Numbered from the stretch's first letter, positions 1-8,872 are shown. The stretch is DNA of 64,000 nucleotides from Gemmatimonadales bacterium (GCA_036279355.1 DASUJH010000013.1:1-64000); one strand, 5' to 3'. Made by a program: numbers and translations. Notes: a model not told the origin generated them from the sequence alone.

Positions 1-324
1 GACGATTTCCGGATGGAGCTGTTGCACGTTCGCGATCTCGCCCATGTGGTCGTCGATTCGGTTCGGAACTGTGCCAGCCGCGTTGCTCCACATCGACTTG
101 AGAGAAATCAGCAGGCGGTACTTTCCCGCAAACTCATACGCAACGTCCCAGTTTTTCTGGCGCGCGAGGCCGGGAACGCAAAGTTCACCGCCGGTGCCGC
201 CAGATGCGTTCGGCAGACCGTGTTCTGCGAGCTGAGCCTTTACATAATTCGCCAGGGCCAAGAGCCGATCGGGTGACTGCACGGGCCTGAGCATGACCGC
301 GTCCACTACGTCTTCGAGCGTCAC
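1..324 (-). CDS. Type II restriction endonuclease, N-terminal part (cut by window edge)
   Basis: This leftward frame runs open from a GTG at 324 to the window edge and gives 108 residues of the N-terminal part. The stretch around residues 59-95 contains WDVAYEF, then ISLKSMWSN, then GTVPNRIDDHMGE. That looks like the catalytic core of PD-(D/E)XK type II restriction enzymes, with Lys77 as the likely core lysine. It is divergent from the methyltransferase that starts at 385, the usual layout of a restriction-modification pair, so it most likely cuts the site that the methylase protects. No ATG lies in frame upstream, which favours the GTG; the ribosome site is weak. Base composition is clearly less GC-rich than in most of the window, which suggests transfer. 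The exact family and recognition site cannot be read from this fragment. Confidence 0.72.
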   Translation of the reverse strand, partial: MTLEDVVDAVMLRPVQSPDRLLALANYVKAQLAEHGLPNASGGTGGELCVPGLARQKNWDVAYEFAGKYRLLISLKSMWSNAAGTVPNRIDDHMGEIANVQQLHPEIV

Positions 325-369
325 TCGATCATCTCGCGTGAATTGGGTACTCGAGGTTTGGTGGAAAGC

Positions 370-377
370 ACTATATT
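370..377. promoter_or_regulatory. Overlapping face-to-face -10 boxes of the restriction-modification pair
   Basis: Two -10-like hexamers share the same bases: TATATT at 372-377 on the plus strand, 7 bases before the methyltransferase ATG, and TATAGT at 375-370 on the minus strand, about 45 bases before the endonuclease GTG. The spacing of the plus box would give a leaderless methylase message. Neither has a convincing -35 box. Shared -10 boxes would make the two promoters compete, a known way of balancing methylase and nuclease; that last point is inference. Confidence 0.35.
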
Positions 378-384
378 GTGGCGC

Positions 385-1305
385 ATGCGGAAGATAGTCG
401 GTAGCCGGGAGCCCACGGTGGCGCGCAAATTCGCGGAGCGGGACGCCGCGTTTGCGGCGCGCCCGGCCCTTCTTGGGACCCGCCATGAGCTCTACCTCGG
501 CGATGCGCGATCCATGCTTGAGTTGGATGCGGGTCGGAAGTTACATCTGGTTGTCACTTCTCCACCTTATTGGACTCTGAAGAACTACGAGGGAACGGCC
601 GGACCAGCTCAGCTCGGCGCTGTCCAAGATTACGAGCGGTTCCAACTTGAGCTGGCGAAGGTCTGGAGGCGCTGTTTCGACCTGCTCGTCCCGGGCGGCC
701 GGCTTTGCGTGGTCGTCGGCGATGTGTGTCTACCCCGCAAGTCGGGGGGGCGTCATCGTGTAGTTCCTCTCCATGCTGACATCGCCTCGCACTGCGGCAG
801 GATTGGGTTCGACTACTTGACCCCGATTCTATGGCATAAGATCGCGAACGCCGTCACCGAGGTCGAAGGGAACGGAGCGGCATTTCTCGGAAAGCCGTAT
901 GAACCCAACGCTATCATCAAGAATGACGTGGAATACGTCCTTCTTTTCCGAAAGCCCGGGGCGTACCGTAGTCCGACTGAAGAGCAGCGTCGCTTGAGCC
1001 TGATAGACAAGAACGACCATGCAGCGTGGTTCCGATCGATCTGGACCGACATTCCGGGCGCCAGCGGTCAGAAGGGCCACCCGGCACCTTTCCCGGTCAA
1101 ACTCGCTTACCGGCTGATCCGCATGTTCTCCTTCGTCGGCGATACCGTCCTCGACCCCTTTGTCGGGTCTGGCAGCACGACCCAGGGAGCAATTCAGGCC
1201 TATCGTTCGAGCGTCGGCTACGAAATCGAGCCTTACTATTTCGATCAGCTCAAGCAGAGGTTCAGCCAGTTCCAGGCCGGCATCGAGATCACATTCGGCG
1301 GTTGA
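385..1305 (+). CDS. DNA methyltransferase of a type II restriction-modification system
   Basis: This 306-residue protein transfers a methyl group from S-adenosylmethionine to DNA. Motif IV is TSPPYW at residues 58-63 and motif I is DPFVGSGST near residue 257. Motif IV before motif I is the beta-class order. The SPPYW form is commonest in N4-cytosine methylases, but N6-adenine cannot be excluded. I chose the ATG at 385 because a -10-like TATATT ends 7 bases before it; a TTG at 343 would add 14 residues. The divergent endonuclease fragment to the left is the partner. Like that gene, it is less GC-rich than the genes to the right and was probably acquired with it. The methylase itself looks complete. 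Confidence 0.88.
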   Translation: MRKIVGSREPTVARKFAERDAAFAARPALLGTRHELYLGDARSMLELDAGRKLHLVVTSPPYWTLKNYEGTAGPAQLGAVQDYERFQLELAKVWRRCFDLLVPGGRLCVVVGDVCLPRKSGGRHRVVPLHADIASHCGRIGFDYLTPILWHKIANAVTEVEGNGAAFLGKPYEPNAIIKNDVEYVLLFRKPGAYRSPTEEQRRLSLIDKNDHAAWFRSIWTDIPGASGQKGHPAPFPVKLAYRLIRMFSFVGDTVLDPFVGSGSTTQGAIQAYRSSVGYEIEPYYFDQLKQRFSQFQAGIEITFGG

Positions 1306-1383
1306 GACGGACTAGCCAAACGCCGCCGCCAGCCGTGGGTGCGTATCTAACTCCCTGCCGCTCAGCCTCATAGCTCACCCATC

Positions 1384-1401
1384 CCCGGCTGCCGAGCCGG
1401 G
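1384..1401. terminator. Small GC-rich hairpin downstream of the methyltransferase
   Basis: The gap 1306-1493 holds a perfect 7-bp stem (CCCGGCT / AGCCGGG) with a 4-base loop. There is no T-run after it, so it is at best a weak terminator. Nothing else stands out in this gap, which marks the step from the less GC-rich restriction-modification DNA to typical GC-rich sequence. Confidence 0.25.
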
Positions 1402-1493
1402 CCGAGTAGCGTAACTCCAAGTCCCCGAGTATCTTTGCGCCCGTTTAATCCCCGGCCATCGGTTTCGGGCCCCATCGTCGCCCCGGAGCGCCT

Positions 1494-2600
1494 CTGGAAC
1501 TGCCAAACCAGCACCGGATTCCGCTCGCGTGGCTCGTTGAGCACGGGGGCGCGTCGATCCGGTACCGGACTTACCGCGAGCTGGCGCCCGAAGGATACGC
1601 TCCGCCCGAAGCCCTCCAGGCTGCCGGGGCCGCCATCCTCACCTCCAAGGCCGCTCTCGCGGTCGTGAAGAAGCAGAAAGACACCGGCGTCTGGGGCGGG
1701 AATCTCCTGGGCCTCGCCCCTTCGGCGGCGCAGGGAATCAAGGACGTCGGCACCATTCCTCAGTACCGCCGGCTCCTCCAGCTCGCATGGCCCTTGGATG
1801 ATCGCCGGTTCAAGCTGGCGGACCGCATCCTTTTCCGCCTCCTGAGCCGAGACGAAAACCCGGCCCTGCTCTTCGAATCGCAGAAGCTCGTGGCCGCCGA
1901 GCCGGCCGCCGGCGAGTGGGTGCGCGAACAGATCCGCGAGGCCGCCTCCGCCGCCCTTGCGGAGGCGGGCCATGGCGAGGACCCGCGGCTCCGCGGCTCG
2001 GGCCATCGCATCGCGAACGGCATATCCCAGTTTCTCCGGAGCCCGCTGGCCGAGCGACCCTTCACCAAGTCGGGCGCCACAATGGTGCTCCACCCCGAGG
2101 CGCACCCGCCAAGCTGGTACTCGGTCGCAATGATCGCCGCGATGCCGAACTTGCAGCGCGAGCGGGCGGGCTTCACCGAGCGGCTCGGCCACTATCTCGC
2201 GCAGCCCGCGCCGAAGAAGGCGTTCGCCGTACAGCTCGGCCGCAAGCTGGTGAAGCCGGCCCACCTGCTCCTGGGCGACCCGATCGTGGCCGACTCCAAG
2301 GGCATGGCGGCCGACATTCCGCTCGCGCTCTACTACATCGAGCTGCTCGCGCGCATCGGTGCGCTGCACACCGCACCGGTGGCCACTCGCGTGCTCGCCC
2401 GCCTGCTCCGCGACTGCGACGAACGCGGCGTCTGGTCGCCCAAGGCGCTGCGCAGTCAGCCGAAAGCGCTCAATAAGATCACCTACCACTGGTATCCGCT
2501 GCTCGTCGACCCCAAGAGCCAGGACGAGCGCGAGGCGGACGTAACCTTCCGCCTGTCACTCATCGCCAAGCTGCTCGGCTGGTACATCGAATACGCGTGA
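1494..2600 (+). CDS. Unrecognised soluble protein with a possible CTG start
   Basis: The protein is about 368 residues long and I do not recognise its family. It opens with a protein-like segment (PNQHRIPLAWLVEHGG, then IRYRTYRELAPEG) and has further regions such as YSVAMIAAMPNLQRERAGF and LNKITYHWYPLLVDPK. No signal peptide or membrane segment is seen; it looks alpha-helical. The open frame begins after a stop at 1446-1448, and the first ATG/GTG/TTG codon in frame is the GTG at 1665. Starting there would discard 57 residues that look real. A CTG at 1494 sits 5 bases after GGAG (1485-1488), so I propose it as the start. A frameshift upstream is the other explanation. The coding strand is sure, the start and function are not. 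Confidence 0.6.
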   Translation: MELPNQHRIPLAWLVEHGGASIRYRTYRELAPEGYAPPEALQAAGAAILTSKAALAVVKKQKDTGVWGGNLLGLAPSAAQGIKDVGTIPQYRRLLQLAWPLDDRRFKLADRILFRLLSRDENPALLFESQKLVAAEPAAGEWVREQIREAASAALAEAGHGEDPRLRGSGHRIANGISQFLRSPLAERPFTKSGATMVLHPEAHPPSWYSVAMIAAMPNLQRERAGFTERLGHYLAQPAPKKAFAVQLGRKLVKPAHLLLGDPIVADSKGMAADIPLALYYIELLARIGALHTAPVATRVLARLLRDCDERGVWSPKALRSQPKALNKITYHWYPLLVDPKSQDEREADVTFRLSLIAKLLGWYIEYA

Positions 2601-2666
2601 TCAGCAGCAGGACGTGATCGGCCTCGGAGCTTGACCCACGCGGCGTAGCATCTCAAACTACGGGAC

Positions 2667-3377
2667 ATGCCGCGAATCGATCTCACCCCGTTCGGCTTTA
2701 CTCCCACTGAAAGCCTGGTCTACGAGGTGCTGCTCACGGGCGGCCCCGGCACCGGGTACGCCATTGCGCGTGCAGCGGGGCTCGCCCGCGCCAACGTGTA
2801 CAGCGCCCTCGAGGGGCTCGTGACCAAAGGCGCGGCGCGCGTAGAAGGCGGCCGCCCCAAGCGCTACCAGCCCGAGGATACGACGGCGCTCGTCGGGCGC
2901 ATCGCCAACGAGCACGGCCAGGCCCTCGACCGGCTGAGCGCCGATCTCGACGCGCTCGCGGTGCCGGCGCCCCCCACCGTGGTCGAGGTCTCCTCTCCCC
3001 GCGCGGTCCTTCAGCTCATTTCGCACGACGTTGCCCGGGCTACTCGGAGCGTGTGGCTGCTCGCGCCGCCGGAGGCGTATCCGCTGCTGGCACCTGTGCT
3101 CCGGCGCGCCGCGGGGGCCGGCGCCGCGATTGCGCTCCTCTCGACCGGGCCGGCAAGCCTTGATTTTGCTGCCGTCCGCGCCGTCGAGCCGCGCCCCGGC
3201 GGCCCCGCGGGAACAGCCTTTGACTGGCCAGGAACGCCGATCGTCTGTATCGTGGATGAACGGAGTGCGGTGCTCGCCTATCGGAAGGACTCGGACGTCC
3301 ATGGCCACTGGAGCACCGCGCCTGCCTTCGTGGCGTCGGCCCGGCTGACCTTCGAGCGCTGGCGAAGCTCCGTCTAG
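2667..3377 (+). CDS. TrmB-family transcriptional regulator
   Basis: The 236-residue protein has an N-terminal winged helix (FGFTPTESLVYEVLLTGG through ARANVYSALEGLVTKG to GGRPKRYQPE, about residues 9-70). A C-terminal domain follows, starting near TVVEVSSPRAVLQLI, of the kind that senses small ligands in TrmB proteins. These regulators often respond to sugars; the ligand here is unknown. It stands alone, with 66 bases before it and 46 bases to the next gene on the same strand. A short sensor domain and no membrane segment suggest a cytosolic repressor or activator. Family is fairly sure from the winged-helix pattern; target genes cannot be told. Confidence 0.75.
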   Translation: MPRIDLTPFGFTPTESLVYEVLLTGGPGTGYAIARAAGLARANVYSALEGLVTKGAARVEGGRPKRYQPEDTTALVGRIANEHGQALDRLSADLDALAVPAPPTVVEVSSPRAVLQLISHDVARATRSVWLLAPPEAYPLLAPVLRRAAGAGAAIALLSTGPASLDFAAVRAVEPRPGGPAGTAFDWPGTPIVCIVDERSAVLAYRKDSDVHGHWSTAPAFVASARLTFERWRSSV

Positions 3378-3423
3378 CACGGCTCCCGCCGGTTCGGAGC
3401 GCTCACTCCCCCGTGAGGTCCCT

Positions 3424-3753
3424 ATGATGAACGCCACGGCCAATCAGGCCAATTTGAGGCGCCAGTCGCATCTCGACTGCGTCGCCAAGGCGCCCGAGCA
3501 CCTCGCCGAGTTGCGCCGCGCTATCGCGAGCTTCGGCCGCGATGCCGCGGGCGCCGCTGGTTCGCTCAAGGAGCTGTTGCTTGGACTCGCGGCTTCGGCC
3601 GGCTCGTGCGGCCTTGCCGAGGTGAAGGCGATCGCCCGCGAGGCCGCGGTCTGGATCGGTTCAGGCCCCGCACCCGACGAGCCCGCGATGACCCGCCTCG
3701 AGCGGATGATCACGGCGCTCGAGGCGGCGTTCGCGCGGCGTCCGCTCAGCTAG
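3424..3753 (+). CDS. Small helical protein resembling a degenerate Hpt domain
   Basis: This 109-residue, all-helical protein starts at paired ATG codons (3424 and 3427) behind GAGG with a 5-base spacer. The stretch LKELLLGLAASAGSCGLAEV followed by a C-terminal helix LERMITALEAAF has the spacing of a histidine phosphotransfer (Hpt) domain. The position where the phosphorylated His should lie seems to hold Leu, so it would not relay phosphate. The likeness is from pattern alone and may be chance. It overlaps the tail of the convergent EthD-like gene by 8 bases. Function unknown. Confidence 0.5.
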   Translation: MMNATANQANLRRQSHLDCVAKAPEHLAELRRAIASFGRDAAGAAGSLKELLLGLAASAGSCGLAEVKAIAREAAVWIGSGPAPDEPAMTRLERMITALEAAFARRPLS

Positions 3754-4075
3754 GCGATTCCACCGAGATCGCGGCGAGCACGCCGCCCGTCGCAAAGTTG
3801 GCGAGGTCTCCGGCCACCGCCTGGAATCCCGGCGTGCCGATCCCCTTGCGCAGCGCGTCCTCCGAGGGAAACCAGAGCTCCGCCTTGCGGTAGTACGGCG
3901 CCGCGGACCCGTCCAATCCACCCGTGAACTTCACCAGCTCTGCCCTGGTAAAGCCGATCTCCTTCGCGTGTCGCTCGACCAGCGGGATGTGCGTGGCCGC
4001 ATAGTAGCGTTCGAAGGCCGCCGGATCGCGCGGCGCGTTGTAGAGGACGACGACGGCAGCTTGCGGGGTCGGCAT
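3746..4075 (-). CDS. EthD-like small dimeric alpha/beta-barrel protein
   Basis: The 109-residue product matches the EthD / REDY-type fold: an N-terminal strand AAVVVLYNAPRDPAAFERYY, the family signature THIPLVERHAKEIGF, and a late aromatic segment KAELWFPSEDALRKG. Such proteins act in degradation pathways or polyketide tailoring, often without a proven enzyme activity. The start is the ATG at 4075, with GGAGG 9 bases ahead; a longer frame upstream lacks a ribosome site. It is divergent from the metalloprotease gene and has no operon partner, so no pathway can be assigned. Confidence 0.8.
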   Translation of the reverse strand: MPTPQAAVVVLYNAPRDPAAFERYYAATHIPLVERHAKEIGFTRAELVKFTGGLDGSAAPYYRKAELWFPSEDALRKGIGTPGFQAVAGDLANFATGGVLAAISVESPS

Positions 4076-4216
4076 TGATGCGTTCCTCCGAGGGTGAAGG
4101 ACCAGCCCGGCCGCGGCCTTCCGCGGCGGGCCCCCAAGCGTAGGGCCGTCCGGCGGCACGCGCTACCCGCACGGCGCGCCGCAACCACTCACTCCCCACT
4201 CGAGGTGCTCGTCGCC

Positions 4217-6700
4217 ATGATGCTGGCCGCGCTCGCGCTCGCCGCCGCGGGACTCGCCGTGCAGCAGAATCCGGCCGCGCCGGCCGCACCCGCCCAGGCG
4301 CCGCCGGCTCCGCTCCCCACGATCGCGGCGCGCACCGCCGGCCTCGTGCGGCATGACGGCTTCGTGCCGTTCGTGCTCGACCCGAAAACCGGCCAGCTCC
4401 TGCTCGAGCTCCCGCGCGACGGCATCCGCCTCCTCGACTGCGTCACCCTCGCCGCCGGCCTCGGCTCGAATCCGGTGGGGCTAGACCGCGGCGCCACGGG
4501 CAACTGCAACGTCGCCCGCTTCGAGCCACACGGACGCAAGCAGGTGGTGATCTTCGAGAACTGGAACTACCGGAGCAGCTTCACCGATAACCCGGCGCAC
4601 GCGCGGTCGGTCGCCGAGGCGTTCGCGCCCAGCGCGGTGGCGGCGCTGCCGCTGGCGGCGGAAGAAGGCGGGCGGGTGCTGGTGGACGCCACCGATTTCC
4701 TGATCCACGACTGGATCGACGTGACCGGCGCGCTGGCCGATGCGAAGCAGGGCGCGTACGTCCTCTCGCGCGATCGCTCGTACATCTACGAGCCGGACAC
4801 GCGCGCGTTCCCCAGGAACACCGAGCTCGAGGCCGCGCTCACCTTCGAGGCGCGCGACCGCCCCGGGCATATCGCCTCCGCCATCGCGCCCGACGGCCGC
4901 TCGCTCACCCTGCGCCAGCACGTGACACTCACCGAGCTGCCCGACAGCGGCTACCGGCCGCGCGAGCTCGACCCGCGCATGAATTACTTCGGCATCACGT
5001 TCAAGGACTACGCCCAGCCCGTAGACCAGCCGCTCGTGCGCCGCTGGATCGCGCGCCATCGCCTGACGCGGGTGAACCCGGCCGATCCCTCGAGCCCGAT
5101 CAGGAACCCGATCGTGTACTACGTGGACCGCGGCATCCCCGAGCCGCTCCGCACTGCGGCGCTGGAGGGCGCGCGCTTCTGGACGCAGGCGTTCGACAAG
5201 GCTGGTCTCAAAGGCGCCTTCCGCGTGGAGCTGCTCCCGGACAGCGTGGACCCCATGGACATCCGCTACAACGTGGTGCAGTGGGAAAACCGGAACGAGA
5301 TCGGCTGGAGCATCGGCGGCGGGCTCATCGACCCGCGCACCGGCGAGATGATCAAGGGGATGGCGCGGCTCGATTCACACCGCGGGCGCACGTCGTACGG
5401 CATCGTAGCGGCACTCGCCGGCGCCGAGACCGCCGCCGATACGCACTTCGTGCTCGGCCGCGTGCGCCAGGTGACCGCCCACGAGATCGGCCATACGCTC
5501 GGCATGGCGCATAACTACATCGCGTCGACCTACGGCGCCGCGACTCCGGGGCGCGGCTCGGTGATGGACTATCCGGCGCCGCGCGTGACGCTCGACGAGA
5601 AGGGCGACATCGACGTGAGCGACCCCTACGCCACCGGGCCTGGCGACTACGACGTCCTCTCCGTCCGCTGGGGCTACGGCATCTTCCCGCCTGAGCACGA
5701 GGCCGATTCGCTCCGCGCCATCGTGGCCGAAGGGCTGCGCGAGGGACTGCTCTTCCTGAGCGACGACGACGCGCGGCCCGACTATGCCAGCGACCCGCGG
5801 GTGAGCCTCTGGGACGACGAGGCCACGCCCGAGCAGTTCCTCGCCCGCCAGATGGCGGTCCGCCGCGCCGCGATGCGCCGCTTCGGTCTTGCCAGCATCC
5901 ACCCGGGCGAGCCGGTGGCGACGCTGCAGGAGCGCTTCGCGCGGCTCTACTTCTTCCACCGCTTCGCCGCGTCGTCGGCCGCCAAGACGATCGGCGGGGT
6001 CGAGTACCAGAACGCCGTCGCGGGAGACGGCCAGCAGGCGACGCGGCCCGTGCCGGGCGCGCGGCAGCGGGCAGCGCTCGCGCAGCTCCTCGCCGCCGTT
6101 CAGCCGGCCGAGCTCGCGATCCCGGACACGATTCTCACACTGCTCGGGCCGCGCCCGTTCGGCTACGACACCTCGAGCGAGCTGCTCGCGTCGCGCACCA
6201 GGCCCGAGTTCGACGAGTTCGGTGCGGCGGCCACGCTCGCCGGGCTCATCCTCGACCCAATCCTCCAGCGCGAGCGGCTCGCGCGCCTTGTGCAGCAGTC
6301 CGCCCACGATCCCGCGGCGCTCGGCCTCCCGGAGCTGCTGGCCCAGGTGAAGCGGAGTGTGTGGGATACCCGGGCCGACCGCAATCCGCGCGACGCCGGG
6401 CTCCGCCGCGCCGTCCAACGCGTCCTGGTCGGCCGCCTCCTCGAGCTCGCCGCCGATACCGCCGCCGCGCCCGATGTCCGCGCCACGGTCGAGCTCACGC
6501 TCGGCACGCTCCACGGCGAGGCCGCGGCGCGAGGTCGCGCGACGGGAGGCGGGACCGCAGCTTCGGTGCTCGGCCGCGCCCACTGGCAGGCGATCGCCGC
6601 CGAGATCGCGGCTTGGCAGAAGGACCGGCGGCTGCCGTCGGCGGCGCCGCTTCCCGCACCGCCGGGCGATCCGTTCGGGGATGGCGCCCAATTTCCGTAA
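4217..6700 (+). CDS. Secreted zinc-dependent metalloprotease (DUF5117/DUF4953 type)
   Basis: The 827-residue protein carries a zinc-protease motif HEIGHTLGMAH at residues 422-432 (His422, His426 and His432 as ligands, Glu423 as catalytic base), followed by a Met-turn-like SVMDYP near residue 448. The N-terminal half has the conserved LASGLGSNPVGLDRG-like segment typical of the DUF5117 family (here LAAGLGSNPVGLDRG). I chose the paired ATG at 4217/4220 because a hydrophobic signal sequence (MMLAALALAAAGLAVQQ) and an Ala/Pro linker follow directly. A GTG at 4094 would put 41 Arg-rich residues before it. It should act outside the cytoplasm; the substrate is unknown. It ends 4 bases before the convergent PQQ dehydrogenase. 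Confidence 0.88.
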   Translation: MMLAALALAAAGLAVQQNPAAPAAPAQAPPAPLPTIAARTAGLVRHDGFVPFVLDPKTGQLLLELPRDGIRLLDCVTLAAGLGSNPVGLDRGATGNCNVARFEPHGRKQVVIFENWNYRSSFTDNPAHARSVAEAFAPSAVAALPLAAEEGGRVLVDATDFLIHDWIDVTGALADAKQGAYVLSRDRSYIYEPDTRAFPRNTELEAALTFEARDRPGHIASAIAPDGRSLTLRQHVTLTELPDSGYRPRELDPRMNYFGITFKDYAQPVDQPLVRRWIARHRLTRVNPADPSSPIRNPIVYYVDRGIPEPLRTAALEGARFWTQAFDKAGLKGAFRVELLPDSVDPMDIRYNVVQWENRNEIGWSIGGGLIDPRTGEMIKGMARLDSHRGRTSYGIVAALAGAETAADTHFVLGRVRQVTAHEIGHTLGMAHNYIASTYGAATPGRGSVMDYPAPRVTLDEKGDIDVSDPYATGPGDYDVLSVRWGYGIFPPEHEADSLRAIVAEGLREGLLFLSDDDARPDYASDPRVSLWDDEATPEQFLARQMAVRRAAMRRFGLASIHPGEPVATLQERFARLYFFHRFAASSAAKTIGGVEYQNAVAGDGQQATRPVPGARQRAALAQLLAAVQPAELAIPDTILTLLGPRPFGYDTSSELLASRTRPEFDEFGAAATLAGLILDPILQRERLARLVQQSAHDPAALGLPELLAQVKRSVWDTRADRNPRDAGLRRAVQRVLVGRLLELAADTAAAPDVRATVELTLGTLHGEAAARGRATGGGTAASVLGRAHWQAIAAEIAAWQKDRRLPSAAPLPAPPGDPFGDGAQFP

Positions 6701-6704
6701 CTCC

Positions 6705-8753
6705 CTACTCGGCGCCGACTCCCCTCGGGTCGGAACCCGCCGGCGGCAGCGCGAACGCGAGGACGTCATCCCCGCTCCCGAAGTATTCGCCGTCGCCGCC
6801 GGCCGCGATCACGACGTACTGTCGCCCGTCGCGTCCCTCGAATGTCATCGGCGTCGCCTTGCCGCCGGCCGGGAGCGACGCATGCCAGAGCTCGCGCCCG
6901 GTCTCGATGTCGAAGGCGCGTAGCTGGCGGTCGAGCGTCGCCGCGACGAACACGAGGCCGCCCGCCGTCGCGATCGCACCGCCCAGGTTGGGCGAGCCGA
7001 GCCCGGCGAGCGCAGCCGAATCCGCGGGTGCCGGGTGGAGGAATCCGTTCAGCGAGCCGAGCGGCACCTCCCACAGCTTCTTGCCCGTTGCGAGGCTGAC
7101 GGCGACCAGCGCGCCGAACGGCGGTGGCGTGCACGGAATCCCGGACGGCGCGAGCAGCAATCGCCGACGCATGATGTACGGCGTGCCCCGCATGCGCGTG
7201 GTTTCGTAGCCCAGCCGCTCGCCGGTGGCGCGCAGCGAGTCCTCCGGCACCGTCTCCGCACGAAAGAGCTGGACCACCGCGGCGATTCGATTGACCGGTG
7301 CCACCACGATTTGTCGCCCCGGATCGTACGCAACACCGCCCCAGTGCGCGCCTCCAACGTTCGCCGGCAGTGCCACCGTCCCATCGAAACTTGGCGGCGT
7401 GAAGATCCCCTCGTTCCGAAGCCCCGACACCATCGCGCGGCAGGCGGCGCGGTCAGCGCCGTTGAGGCCGAACACGCTGTCCGGATCGAGCCGCCCCGGG
7501 CTCAGCGCCGGGAGGGTGGAGAACGGCTGCGTGGGCCACGCGCGCTCGCCGGGCACGGTGCTCGGCGGGACCCGCCGTTCCTCCACGGGAAAGAGCGGCG
7601 CGCCGGTCTCCCGGTTCAGCACGTAGAGCATGCCCGTCTTCGTCGCCTCCACGACTGCCGGAACATCGCGGCCGCCGCGCCGCACCGTCACCAGCGCCGG
7701 CGGCGCCGCGTTGTCGTAGTCCCAGAGATCGTGATGTACGGTCTGAAATGCCCAGACCAGCGCGCCGGTCGACGCGCGGAGCGCCACGACCGAGTTGGCG
7801 TACCGGTTGCTGCCAAGCCGCTCGCCGCCGTAGTAGTCGGGGCTCGGCGAACTGGTCGGCACGAAGACGAGATCCCGGGCGGGATCGCCGGCGATGACGG
7901 ACCACGCATTCGCGGCACCGGTATGATGAGCGCCCGCGCCCTGCCAGGTAGCGTATGCCGGATCGTCGGGACGCTGGGGCACCGGATCCCAGGTCCAGCG
8001 CAGTGCGCCGGTGCGCGCATCGTATCCGCGCACCTCGCCGCTCGCCGCATGGGCGCGATTGTTGTCCGAGACGGCGGAGCCCACCACGACGACGCCGTTC
8101 ACCACGGCGGGCGGGGACGTGACCTCGTATTCCGCGGGCTCGTACGGCGCGTTGCGGAGCCCCCGGTGCAGGTCGACCGTCCCCCCCGTTCCGAATCCCG
8201 CGCATGGCTTGCCGCTGACCGCGTCGAGCGCGATGAGTCGCCCGTCAATCGGGGTGTCGTACACTCGACGCGCGCATGCGGCGCCCGGCCTCGCCTCCGG
8301 ATCCGTCCACGTGCTCACACCACGGTTGACGAAGTCCCCGAATCGTATCGAACGGTCCATGTGCGGATCGAACGTCCAGCGCGTGCGCCCGGTCTCCGGC
8401 TCGAGCGCCAGGACTCGGCCCGTCGGGGTCGTGACGTACATCGTGCCGTTCGCCACCACCGGCGTGGACTCGAACGACGTCCGATGTTTGGCTGCGTGCT
8501 CAGGATCCGACTCGCCGGTATGGATGTGCCATGCCGGCACGAGGCGCTGAACGTTCTCGCGATTGATCTGCGTGAGGCGCGACCACCGGCTGCCGAGCGC
8601 GTCGCGCCCGTATTCGGGCCAGTCACCGGCGGCCGCCGCTGAGCCGGCCGCGGGCGCCGCTGCCTCCGGGGGGTGTTGCTGGGCGAGCGCGAGGCCGGGC
8701 ACGGCCAGCATCGCGAGTGCGGCGAGCGCGGCGGCGATCGGCGAACGGATCAC
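6705..8753 (-). CDS. PQQ-dependent quinoprotein dehydrogenase (glucose-dehydrogenase-like)
   Basis: The 682-residue protein is a PQQ beta-propeller enzyme: after a signal peptide (IRSPIAAALAALAMLAVPG) comes the family opening DWPEYGRDALGSRWSRLTQI. Repeated propeller blades follow, such as GRVLALEPETGRTRW, LIALDAVSGKPCAGFG and GYDARTGALRWTWDP. It should oxidise an alcohol or sugar in the periplasm and pass electrons to quinone or cytochrome. No N-terminal five-helix membrane domain and no cytochrome CXXCH motif are seen, so it is a soluble propeller form. The start is the GTG at 8753, with GGAAGG 5 bases ahead; a longer frame adds a non-signal-like leader. The substrate cannot be told from the sequence. 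Confidence 0.88.
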   Translation of the reverse strand: MIRSPIAAALAALAMLAVPGLALAQQHPPEAAAPAAGSAAAAGDWPEYGRDALGSRWSRLTQINRENVQRLVPAWHIHTGESDPEHAAKHRTSFESTPVVANGTMYVTTPTGRVLALEPETGRTRWTFDPHMDRSIRFGDFVNRGVSTWTDPEARPGAACARRVYDTPIDGRLIALDAVSGKPCAGFGTGGTVDLHRGLRNAPYEPAEYEVTSPPAVVNGVVVVGSAVSDNNRAHAASGEVRGYDARTGALRWTWDPVPQRPDDPAYATWQGAGAHHTGAANAWSVIAGDPARDLVFVPTSSPSPDYYGGERLGSNRYANSVVALRASTGALVWAFQTVHHDLWDYDNAAPPALVTVRRGGRDVPAVVEATKTGMLYVLNRETGAPLFPVEERRVPPSTVPGERAWPTQPFSTLPALSPGRLDPDSVFGLNGADRAACRAMVSGLRNEGIFTPPSFDGTVALPANVGGAHWGGVAYDPGRQIVVAPVNRIAAVVQLFRAETVPEDSLRATGERLGYETTRMRGTPYIMRRRLLLAPSGIPCTPPPFGALVAVSLATGKKLWEVPLGSLNGFLHPAPADSAALAGLGSPNLGGAIATAGGLVFVAATLDRQLRAFDIETGRELWHASLPAGGKATPMTFEGRDGRQYVVIAAGGDGEYFGSGDDVLAFALPPAGSDPRGVGAE

Positions 8754-8872
8754 GGAAGCCTTCCGGTGAGTGCTGCCGCACACGATAGCGGCGGCCGGGT
8801 GGGGGGCCAAGCGATCCGGGACGACCGGGACCGGGGCGGGACCAGTCGCGCGGATGGCGCGGAAATCGGCCC

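Noticed and set aside
13-276. Rightward ORF at the left edge
   Set aside because: The opposite strand encodes a restriction-enzyme-like protein that explains the sequence.
1306-1493. tRNA gene or attachment site beside the restriction-modification pair
   Set aside because: I could not fold a cloverleaf and saw no direct repeats at the borders.
7035-8642. Rightward frame of more than 500 codons across the PQQ dehydrogenase
   Set aside because: Arg/His-rich product with no motif; the leftward gene has signal peptide and propeller repeats.
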